Of a stretch of DNA of 7,624 nt, positions 1 through 5,486 are shown piece by piece. Numbering within the stretch: the first letter of the stretch is position 1; the number at the start of each line of letters is the position of its first letter. Origin of the DNA: an uncultured Ruminococcus sp. (lineage in GTDB: Bacteria > Bacillota > Clostridia > Oscillospirales > Ruminococcaceae); contig CALEPT010000016.1 of assembly GCA_937910385.1 (NCBI GenBank), positions 1-7,624 of the forward strand, given 5' to 3'. A model generated the notes under the pieces. That model was not told the origin of the DNA. It did no database searches and saw only the letters and a list, made by a program, of their open reading frames with translations. The position numbers and the translations under genes were made by a program.

Positions 1-718
1 TGATATTCGCCTTGCACTTACTCATAAGTTGCATATCCTTAAAGCTATCGTTCCCTGTGTTGATGTTTACCATCGTCTTGTTATCAAGCCAGGAGAATTC
101 GCTTCTTACATATTCCTCGTCTTCCGAGAATAAGTAAAATACCGGATCTTCTATCTTCTCTTTAATGATCCTGACCGCCTCTTCGTAGTAGTCCCTGCCA
201 AGACACAAAAATCTCCCCGCATATGTCTGTGACAGATAATCTCCGCGGCGGACATGGATCGAGACGGAGTTCTCATTCTTCATTTTGTTTGCGATCGAAT
301 GATTTTCTCCCGTAAGGGGCGGAAATACGAGCTCTTCCTTAAGCTTATCTACGAACCTGACATTCACAACTCTCCCGTCAAACCCTATGCGCGCGCCGTC
401 AAAAGCCACAGAGGAAATGTAATCAAAAACCGTGGGAACTCCCTCCACCCCTTCGCGAAACAGTTTCACTTCGCTGCCGCTTAGCTGGTGGTCTGCCTGT
501 ATAAAATATCTTCCGTCAGTCCACAGTCCCGCCTCAGTGGGAGTTATGACCGCCACACCCGCAGAGCCTGTGAAGCCTGTGATATACTCTCTGCATTTAA
601 AATAGTCACTTACATATTCTGTCTCATGAAAATCCGAGGTTGGAACATAGTAGATATCCACATTCCATGCCTTCATCTGTTCACGGAGCGCCGCAATTCT
701 TGCATTTACTAAATTCAT
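1..718 (-). CDS. Chimeric ORF, 3' end off window: Xaa-Pro aminopeptidase N-domain fused to GT11 alpha-1,2-fucosyltransferase C-half
   Basis: A frame of 239 codons starts at the ATG at 718-716 and stays open to the window edge. Residues 1 to about 127 are a creatinase-type N-terminal domain of Xaa-Pro aminopeptidase (M24B): VPTSDFHETEYVSDYF at 25-40, EYITGFTGSAG at 44-54, GLWTDGRYF at 64-72, GFDGRVV at 112-118. From about residue 131 it is a GT11 fucosyltransferase: FPPLTGEN at 132-139, the GDP-fucose-binding SIHVRRGDY at 153-161, YLFSEDEEY at 195-203, and the start of the last motif, LMSKCKANI, at 231-239. The metal-binding peptidase domain is absent, and so is the first half of the transferase, so neither activity is expected. 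The start is supported by GAGAGGG 7 bases upstream and a TGATG overlap with the ABC gene's stop. The peptidase start thus belongs here, while the transferase half may be a rearrangement or an assembly artefact. Confidence 0.8.
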   Translation of the reverse strand, partial: MNLVNARIAALREQMKAWNVDIYYVPTSDFHETEYVSDYFKCREYITGFTGSAGVAVITPTEAGLWTDGRYFIQADHQLSGSEVKLFREGVEGVPTVFDYISSVAFDGARIGFDGRVVNVRFVDKLKEELVFPPLTGENHSIANKMKNENSVSIHVRRGDYLSQTYAGRFLCLGRDYYEEAVRIIKEKIEDPVFYLFSEDEEYVRSEFSWLDNKTMVNINTGNDSFKDMQLMSKCKANI

Positions 719-2376
719 CAGCTTGCCCTCTCACTTTCTATATTATATATTTTGTCCGCAATCTTAACGGTTGAAGCCCTGTGTGAAACCAAAACCACAG
801 TTTTATCAAGTCTCTCATCGCGTAGCGACTTAAGGATGACTGCCTCATTTAAGCTGTCGAGATTGCTCGTAGGCTCGTCAAGGAGCATGAACGGCGCATC
901 GTGCAGGAAGGCTCTTGCAAGTCCGATACGCTGCCGTTCGCCGCCGGAAAGCGTTTCTCCAAGCTCGCCGACCTGTGTGTCATAGCCCTGCGGAAGTGTC
1001 ATAATGAAGTCATGGATAGATGCTTTCTTGCAGGCTGTGATGACTTCCTCATCGCTCGCATTCAGCTTGCCGATACGAATATTGTTGGCGATCGTATCCT
1101 TGAAAAGCTGTGTTTCCTGCGTCATGTAGCTCTCCATGTCACGCAGATTAGACGTGTTGATATTCTCAACATTTGTGCCTGAGATGCGCACCTGTCCGCT
1201 TGTGGTTTTCCAGAATCGCATGAGCAGTTTCAGCAGTGTGGACTTGCCGCTGCCGCTTTTGCCGATAACTCCGACGATCTTGTTTTCGGGGAATTTCATT
1301 GAGAAGTCACGGAGTACCGTGTCGCCGCCGTAGCTGAATGTGACATTCTCACAGTCTGCACCGCTGAACGAAATCTCCTGCTTGCCAGTGATCTCCTCAG
1401 TCTCAGGAGCTTCCTCGATGATGTCAAGAACACGCCCACCCGAAGCGACTGTACTTTGGAGCGTTGTGCCGAGCCCTGCCAGTGCGGACACCGGACCATA
1501 GCTTGACATAAGGGCGATCAGCGGAATGAGAAAGCCGTCAAATTCGACCTTACCTGTTGTATAAAGGTGCGCTGAAAGCAGGAGCATTGCAATGTCAAAT
1601 ACGAGGATAAATGTGTTCGCCAGCGCAAGGTTGAATCCCGTCAGCTTGTTCAGCTTGCCCTGATTTTCGGTAAGCTGCTGTGTCTTGCGGTTCATGCCGT
1701 CCATACGCTGCATACCGTTTCCATACTGCACTGTTTCGTCCAGTCCACGGATATTTTCGAGAACGTAAGCCGCAAGCTCGCCGGACTGTGCTCTGATCTC
1801 ATCGCCTGTATTTCCGCTGCGTTTCGAGATAATAAGCGGCAGTATAACGCCCACGCTGACGAAAGCGCAGAGTGCTAAAAGTCCCAGCGACCAGTGATAG
1901 CTGCCGATGAAAATAACCATGACAAGTTCCACCAGAAACGCAATACAGATAGGCGAAATTGTGTGAGCGTAGAACACTTCCAGAAGCTCAACGTCCGAGG
2001 TTATCAGGTTTATGAGGTCACCTTTGTCACGTCCCTCCAGCTTTGCAGGACACAGCCTGCGGAGCGCCTGAAACACCTTGTCGCGAATGATCGCAAGGAG
2101 CGTGAAGGCGATATAGTGATTCGTTTTCTGCTCGGTATAGCGAAGAACAGCGCGGGCAAGTGCAAAGACGATCAGAAGCACGCCGATCATCGTAAGGCTC
2201 AGTCCTGTCTCATACCCCGATCCGTTCAGAATTGCAAATCCGCCTAAGATCGGGATAAACTGCACTGCTAAGTATGCCAATGTGCCGCAGAGGACGGCAA
2301 GGCACATAAAGCCTGTCAGCGGCTTTACAAGCCCCAGCATCTTGAATAAGGTTCCGAACTTTGAACGTTTTTTCAT
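718..2376 (-). CDS. CydC-like ABC transporter, fused permease and ATPase (second half-transporter)
   Basis: 552 residues, a full-length half-transporter with an N-terminal six-helix type IV (exporter-type) membrane domain (about 15-310) and a C-terminal ATPase (about 335-552). The ATPase has Walker A GKSGSGKST (372-380), Q-loop Q420, signature LSGGERQ (476-482), Walker B FMLLDE with catalytic E501, and H-loop H532. The membrane domain carries CydC-type sequence: ARAVLRYTEQKTNH (74-87), then LINLITSDVELLEVFY (121-136) and ISP (140-142). The E. coli CydDC complex exports cysteine and glutathione and has also been proposed to handle haem; the substrate here is unknown. It overlaps the CydD-like gene by ATGA (2373-2376), with AAAGGGGG as ribosome site, so the two subunits are probably made together as a heterodimer. 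No cytochrome bd genes are visible in the window. The family call is strong; the CydC orthology is a resemblance judged by eye. Confidence 0.88.
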   Translation of the reverse strand: MKKRSKFGTLFKMLGLVKPLTGFMCLAVLCGTLAYLAVQFIPILGGFAILNGSGYETGLSLTMIGVLLIVFALARAVLRYTEQKTNHYIAFTLLAIIRDKVFQALRRLCPAKLEGRDKGDLINLITSDVELLEVFYAHTISPICIAFLVELVMVIFIGSYHWSLGLLALCAFVSVGVILPLIISKRSGNTGDEIRAQSGELAAYVLENIRGLDETVQYGNGMQRMDGMNRKTQQLTENQGKLNKLTGFNLALANTFILVFDIAMLLLSAHLYTTGKVEFDGFLIPLIALMSSYGPVSALAGLGTTLQSTVASGGRVLDIIEEAPETEEITGKQEISFSGADCENVTFSYGGDTVLRDFSMKFPENKIVGVIGKSGSGKSTLLKLLMRFWKTTSGQVRISGTNVENINTSNLRDMESYMTQETQLFKDTIANNIRIGKLNASDEEVITACKKASIHDFIMTLPQGYDTQVGELGETLSGGERQRIGLARAFLHDAPFMLLDEPTSNLDSLNEAVILKSLRDERLDKTVVLVSHRASTVKIADKIYNIESERAS

Positions 2377-4106
2377 GCTTTTGCCCCCTTTCCGTAGTTT
2401 TCAAGCTCTGCCTGTGTTTTCCACAGCCTTGCGTATGTACCGCCTTTTTTCAGCAGCTCGGCATGAGTGCCGCTTTCGGCTATAGCTCCGCTTTCAAGGC
2501 AGTAAATGCTGTCAGCCTCCGACACGTTTGCAAGGCGATGGCTTATCATGATAATGGTCTTATTTTTCGCAAGTTTGCGGATTTCGGAGAGGATCACTTC
2601 TTCGGATTCTATGTCAATATTGCTCGTTGCCTCGTCGAAAATGTATATAGGAGAATCGTGCAGGATCGCCCTCGCAAGAGCAAGCCTCTGTTTCTGACCG
2701 CCCGAAAGATTTCCTGCATTTTCGAGCAGAACGGTGTCCAGACCGTTTTCCGATTTCAGAAATGCAGAGAGAGCACAGCGGTCAAGTACGCTCCACAGCT
2801 CATTTTCAGTCGCATTCGGCTTTGCAAGAAGCAGATTCTCACGGACAGTTCCTTTGAAAAATGTGCTGTTGTGGCTGATGTAGGTCAGCGTTTTCATAAG
2901 ACTTTCTTCGGTCACATCAGCAGTATTCTTGCCGCCAATTGTCAGCGTACCCGAATTGATCGTGTTGCGTCCCATGAGCAGAGAGGCGACAGTTGACTTT
3001 CCGCAGCCGCTTTCGCCAACAATACCCACAAAGGATTTTTCGGGAATTTTCATGCTGATACCGTGGAGAATCTCACGGCTGTCATCGTATGCAAAATGCA
3101 CGTTATCAAGCTGAATATCGTCGGATGTACAGACTTCCGTTTTCGGTGCAGGCTCGTCCAGTTTCAGAAATTTGAATATCTTGTCGCTTGCCGCCATACC
3201 GTTCATGGCAACATGGAAATAGCTGCCGAGTCTGCGCATCGGCAGGAAAAACTCAGCCGAGAGAAGTATCATAAAAATGCAGTTGGCAAGTGCAAGGTTG
3301 CCCTTGACAAAGGCTCTTGTTGCCATTAAGATACCGAGCGCCGCACCGCCGTATGCAAAGAAGTCCATGATGATAATGGAGTTGAGCTGCATCGTCAGCA
3401 CCTTCATTGTCACGAAGCGGAAATGCTCAGATTCCTCGTTCATCTTCTTGTTTTTGAATTCGTCCGCCTGATAGGTTTTCAGTGTAGTCATACCCTGCAA
3501 ATTTTCAAGGAATGCTGAACCTAATTGCGTGTACTGTCCCCAATACTTCGAGAGCAGCTTTTTTGCGATCTTCTGCACCATCATGATCGTACCGGGCATC
3601 AGCGGCACACAGACCAGAAGCACCGTTGCAGTCGCCCAGCTTCCGCCGAATCCAAACAGGAAAAACAGCGTGATCGGGGCGATGAATGCGTAGAAAAACT
3701 GCGGAACGTAAAGTCCGAAGTAGCTTTCAAGCTGGTCAACACCCTCAACGGACTCCTGCACAAGCTCTGCGGTCGATACCTGTTCACGGTACTTGCTGCC
3801 GAGTTTGAGCAGCTTTCCGTAGATCAGTTCACGCATTTTCTGCTTGACGGTTTTGGATGCAAGATAGCTCATGCGGTTTGCACCCTGGGCTGTGAAAAAA
3901 CGTATGATGATCGTCGCTGCAATGATGATAATGGGGAGTTTCAGATCGGACATTCCCCAGTCCTTGTAGTATAGCTTTGAGACCGACTGCGCTACGGCGA
4001 TGATCATGACCGTGTTCAGTGCCAGTTCAAGCCATTGTAGAATAATATTGCCAACAATATATTTTTTACTTTCGGGACAGAGCTGTGTCAGTCGTTTATC
4101 AAACAT
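2373..4106 (-). CDS. CydD-like ABC transporter, fused permease and ATPase (first half-transporter)
   Basis: 577 residues: membrane domain about 15-310 and ATPase about 330-577. CydD-type features include VDQLESYFGLYVPQFFYAFIAP (123-144), SWATATVLLVCVPLMPG (156-172) and the LENLQGMTTLKTYQ segment (200-213), followed by FRFVTMKVL (229-237). The ATPase has Walker A GESGCGKST (364-372), signature LSGGQKQR (467-474), Walker B IYIFDE (487-492) and H-loop H523. Where a Q-loop glutamine is expected the sequence reads YISHNS, with H412 at the glutamine position, so one of the two ATP sites of the heterodimer may be atypical. The start has GGAGGG 5 bases upstream (4112-4117), lying inside the preceding micro-ORF, which it overlaps by 8 bases. 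It is coupled to the CydC-like partner downstream. Position below a DtxR-family regulator suggests a metal- or haem-linked substrate, but the sequence does not reveal it. Confidence 0.88.
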   Translation of the reverse strand: MFDKRLTQLCPESKKYIVGNIILQWLELALNTVMIIAVAQSVSKLYYKDWGMSDLKLPIIIIAATIIIRFFTAQGANRMSYLASKTVKQKMRELIYGKLLKLGSKYREQVSTAELVQESVEGVDQLESYFGLYVPQFFYAFIAPITLFFLFGFGGSWATATVLLVCVPLMPGTIMMVQKIAKKLLSKYWGQYTQLGSAFLENLQGMTTLKTYQADEFKNKKMNEESEHFRFVTMKVLTMQLNSIIIMDFFAYGGAALGILMATRAFVKGNLALANCIFMILLSAEFFLPMRRLGSYFHVAMNGMAASDKIFKFLKLDEPAPKTEVCTSDDIQLDNVHFAYDDSREILHGISMKIPEKSFVGIVGESGCGKSTVASLLMGRNTINSGTLTIGGKNTADVTEESLMKTLTYISHNSTFFKGTVRENLLLAKPNATENELWSVLDRCALSAFLKSENGLDTVLLENAGNLSGGQKQRLALARAILHDSPIYIFDEATSNIDIESEEVILSEIRKLAKNKTIIMISHRLANVSEADSIYCLESGAIAESGTHAELLKKGGTYARLWKTQAELENYGKGAKA

Positions 4107-4260
4107 CGCTGCCCTCCGATCTTCCGTGACATCTTCCGTGACATTTATGCGGACTTTCAGGCATCGGTGAACCTGTCAGTAATGATTTTATGACTCGTCG
4201 ATGAATCAAAACAAAAATTGTCATACATGATGCACCAAATATCAAAATTGCTTTTTTCAT
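4099..4260 (-). CDS. 53-residue membrane micro-protein with duplicated CHGR metal-ligand tail
   Basis: Start ATG at 4260-4258, stop TGA at 4101-4099. The protein begins MKKAILIFGASCMTIFVLIH, a single hydrophobic segment (about 4-19), then a basic HRR-VIK stretch. Its hydrophilic tail contains HKCHGRCHGRSEGSD (38-52), with H38, C40, H41, C44 and H45 as possible metal ligands. A perfect AGGAGG lies 11 bases before the start, and the stop overlaps the start of the CydD-like gene by 8 bases (ATGTTTGA), so translational coupling is likely. The architecture, one helix then a short Cys/His tail beside metal-transport genes, is reminiscent of FeoB-associated Cys-rich membrane proteins, though I see no sequence identity. 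Positive charges after the helix favour a cytoplasmic tail. A lipoprotein reading (Cys12) is weak because position -3 is Gly and the hydrophobic core before it is short. I do not recognise a named family. Confidence 0.7.
   Translation of the reverse strand: MKKAILIFGASCMTIFVLIHRRVIKSLLTGSPMPESPHKCHGRCHGRSEGSDV
4120..4143 (-). repeat. Perfect 12-base tandem duplication inside the micro-ORF
   Basis: Two adjacent identical copies (4120-4131 and 4132-4143), plus-strand unit TCTTCCGTGACA. The length is a multiple of three, so it duplicates exactly four codons and gives CHGR-CHGR in the micro-protein. It may have arisen by replication slippage and be variable between strains. Confidence 0.95.
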
Positions 4261-4271
4261 TTCCAATTATT

Positions 4272-4277
4272 CCTCCT
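4272..4277 (-). promoter_or_regulatory. Strong ribosome binding site that fixes the micro-ORF start
   Basis: Minus strand reads AGGAGG, 11 bases before the ATG at 4260. No other gene start is served by it, which is the main argument that the 53-codon frame is translated. Confidence 0.75.
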
Positions 4278-4286
4278 GTTAAAATG

Positions 4287-4311
4287 AAAGGGGCAGAACA
4301 CAGCTCCCTTT
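4287..4311 (-). terminator. Weak hairpin after the regulator gene, possible partial terminator or attenuator
   Basis: Minus strand AAAGGGAGC (4311-4303), an 8-base loop, then GCCCCTTT (4294-4287); pairing needs one bulged base. It overlaps the DtxR stop codon. The following minus-strand tract is only CATTTTAAC, so termination would be incomplete. The plus-strand version has GTTTTTG after it but no gene reads into it. It could tune expression between the regulator and the transporter genes. Confidence 0.35.
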
Positions 4312-4720
4312 ACGTTTTTGGTTCTGTAAAATTGTGTGCATTCAGCACAGCACTCATATAGTTCTGAAAAAACGTCTGCAATGCTATGAAGCTCTCCTCA
4401 GATAAACTGTGTTCGAGCTTGCAGGCATCTACTTTTGCAGTTGAAGGATCTACTTTCAAGAAATGAAGCAGATCTATAAAAAAATCATATTTCTCAGTTA
4501 CCTCTTTCGCACGTTTGATACCTTTTTCGGTCAATCTGAAATGGCTGTCAAAATCGATCGTTACATATCCCTCTTTTTCAAGCTCGTGTACTGCAATGCT
4601 CACAGTCGTTTTTGACACATTCAATTCATCAGCAACTTCAATGCCGCGTACCTCACCATAAATCCTTTGCAGTCTGAATATTACTTTCAGATAGTTTTCT
4701 GTTTTCTCCTTTCCAAGCAT
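4310..4720 (-). CDS. DtxR/MntR-family metal-dependent transcriptional regulator, short form
   Basis: 136 residues, without the SH3-like third domain of DtxR/IdeR, so closer to MntR in length. The N-terminal winged helix-turn-helix includes ENYLKVIFRL (8-17), VRGIEVADELNVSKTTVS (24-41) and FRLTEKG (61-67). The dimerisation domain has DACKLEHSLSEES (98-110), keeping the Cys and the Glu-His pair that bind metal in DtxR. The usual Arg-His of the dimerisation helix is replaced: EKYDFF puts Tyr where DtxR has His79. The position of DtxR Met10 is Asn. I chose the start at 4720 because AAAGGA lies 9 bases upstream and the family begins here; a longer frame to 4774 would overlap the FecE remnant. It follows that remnant by 16 bases and precedes the micro-ORF and transporter. 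It probably senses Fe or Mn and controls this transport locus; metal identity cannot be read from the sequence. Confidence 0.9.
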   Translation of the reverse strand: MLGKEKTENYLKVIFRLQRIYGEVRGIEVADELNVSKTTVSIAVHELEKEGYVTIDFDSHFRLTEKGIKRAKEVTEKYDFFIDLLHFLKVDPSTAKVDACKLEHSLSEESFIALQTFFQNYMSAVLNAHNFTEPKT

Positions 4721-4729
4721 AATTTCACA

Positions 4730-4735
4730 TCCTTT
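4730..4735 (-). promoter_or_regulatory. Ribosome binding site that decides the DtxR-family start
   Basis: Minus strand reads AAAGGA, 9 bases before the ATG at 4720, and lies just after the stop codon of the FecE remnant. The upstream in-frame ATG at 4774 has no comparable site. Confidence 0.7.
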
Positions 4736-4736
4736 G

Positions 4737-4898
4737 CTATTTTCCGATCGGCATGATGAACGGTTTTCCGTCAAGCTGTGAGATCTGAAGGTCTACGCCG
4801 TAGACTTCTTTCATCAGTTCTGATGTGATGACCTTCTGTGGTTCACCCTGAGCGCAGATCTTTCCGTCCTTCATGGCGATAATTTCGTCGCTGTAGTA
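4737..4898 (-). pseudogene. C-terminal remnant of a FecE/FepC-type iron-siderophore or haem ABC importer ATPase
   Basis: About 52 codons ending in TAG (4739-4737). The peptide runs YSDEIIAMKDGKICAQGEP, then a helix with ELMKEVYGVDLQI, and ends GKPFIMPIGK. This is the region just after the H-loop of FecE-like ATPases, where the family reads (Asp-Leu-Asn..)YSD.I..(L/M)KDG.I.A.G.P followed by (V/I)(F/Y)G(V/I). Walker A, signature, Walker B and the H-loop His are all missing. Upstream the frame degenerates after the Tyr at 4895-4893 and meets a stop at 4919-4917, inside the sortase terminator. It lies 16 bases before the DtxR-family gene, so the parent operon probably ran fecBCDE-dtxR. Either a deletion removed the rest or two contigs were joined here. 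Confidence 0.75.
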
Positions 4899-4903
4899 CA
4901 ACG

Positions 4904-4939
4904 AAAAGGCAGAGCATCAAAATTCATTGACACTCTACC
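4904..4939 (-). terminator. Rho-independent terminator of the NEAT protein-sortase unit
   Basis: Minus strand GGTAGAGTGTCA (4939-4928), an 8-base loop, then TGATGCTCTGCC (4919-4908), followed directly by TTTT (4907-4904). All 12 positions pair, three of them as G-U. It starts 6 bases after the sortase stop codon. Confidence 0.85.
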
Positions 4940-4945
4940 TTCTCA

Positions 4946-5464
4946 TCAGTCGTTTGCACTCATCTTCCCGACAACGACCTGCCTTTGAGTGCCATCATCA
5001 GTACAAGTCACTATTGTAATTCGGACATCTTCAAAATCATCCAATATCCAAGTTTCATCGGGATTCACAATGAATGAATCAGTCACAACATAGGTATAGC
5101 GATTTTTGCTTTTGTCATAGAGATAAATTTCCATACCATTCTGAACATTTTTCAGATCATTGAAAAACTCCTTATAGATCACACTGCTGTGTCCGGCAAT
5201 GCAATAATTTCCTTTGCCGATATCGCCGGTGTTCTCAAAGTGTCCAGCCGCCTGTCGGAGGACATCGTTTCCGACTCCCTCTAAAACAGGTGCTTTAATA
5301 TCAAGGTCAGGAATTTCTACAACAACATTTTCTCTCAGGAGCTTGCGCAAATGCAGCTCACGCTTTATCTTTCGATAGGCGAAAAACGAGAGAATGCTCA
5401 GTCCGATCAGAATTGCAAGCAAGCCTGCAATGAACATGAAAATTTGTCTCTTTTTCAGCTTCAT
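4946..5464 (-). CDS. Small sortase, probable dedicated transpeptidase for the adjacent LPQTG protein
   Basis: 172 residues with a short cytoplasmic basic N-terminus (MKLKKRQ), one membrane helix (about 8-29) and an extracytoplasmic sortase barrel. Catalytic residues are visible as GHSS with H92, IVTC with C154 and the downstream Arg in TQRQVVVG, R161. The N-terminal part of the barrel has VVEIPDLDIKAPVLEG (48-63), as usual for sortases. The enzyme would cut LPQTG between Thr and Gly and join the surface protein to peptidoglycan. The class is uncertain: size and N-terminal anchor fit class A, D or E types rather than a pilin class C enzyme, and no C-terminal membrane segment is present. It lies 22 bases after its likely substrate gene and is followed by a terminator. 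The upstream region GACATGGTACAGTT lacks a clear Shine-Dalgarno sequence, so translation may depend on coupling to the gene before it. Confidence 0.9.
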   Translation of the reverse strand: MKLKKRQIFMFIAGLLAILIGLSILSFFAYRKIKRELHLRKLLRENVVVEIPDLDIKAPVLEGVGNDVLRQAAGHFENTGDIGKGNYCIAGHSSVIYKEFFNDLKNVQNGMEIYLYDKSKNRYTYVVTDSFIVNPDETWILDDFEDVRITIVTCTDDGTQRQVVVGKMSAND

Positions 5465-5486
5465 AACTGTACCATGTCAGCAGCGA

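Noticed and set aside
2361..2996. 211-codon open frame on the plus strand
   Set aside because: It lies fully antisense to the CydD-like ATPase region and its translation has no recognisable domain; it is a shadow of the real gene.
3525..3974. 149-codon open frame on the plus strand
   Set aside because: Antisense to the CydD-like membrane domain, with a Cys/His/Arg-rich composition typical of shadow frames.
4045..4060. Perfect inverted repeat ATATTG-CCAA-CAATAT as a possible operator
   Set aside because: It lies inside the CydD-like coding sequence about 45 bases after the start, is short and AT-rich, and does not match a DtxR- or MntR-type box; probably chance.
4120..4143. Cytochrome c haem-attachment motif in the micro-protein
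   Set aside because: The spacing is C-x3-C-H rather than C-x2-C-H, the tail is predicted cytoplasmic, and no maturation genes are visible.
4721..4774. 18-codon N-terminal extension of the DtxR-family protein
   Set aside because: It would overlap the FecE tail, has no ribosome site, and the family starts at the internal Met with its own AAAGGA.
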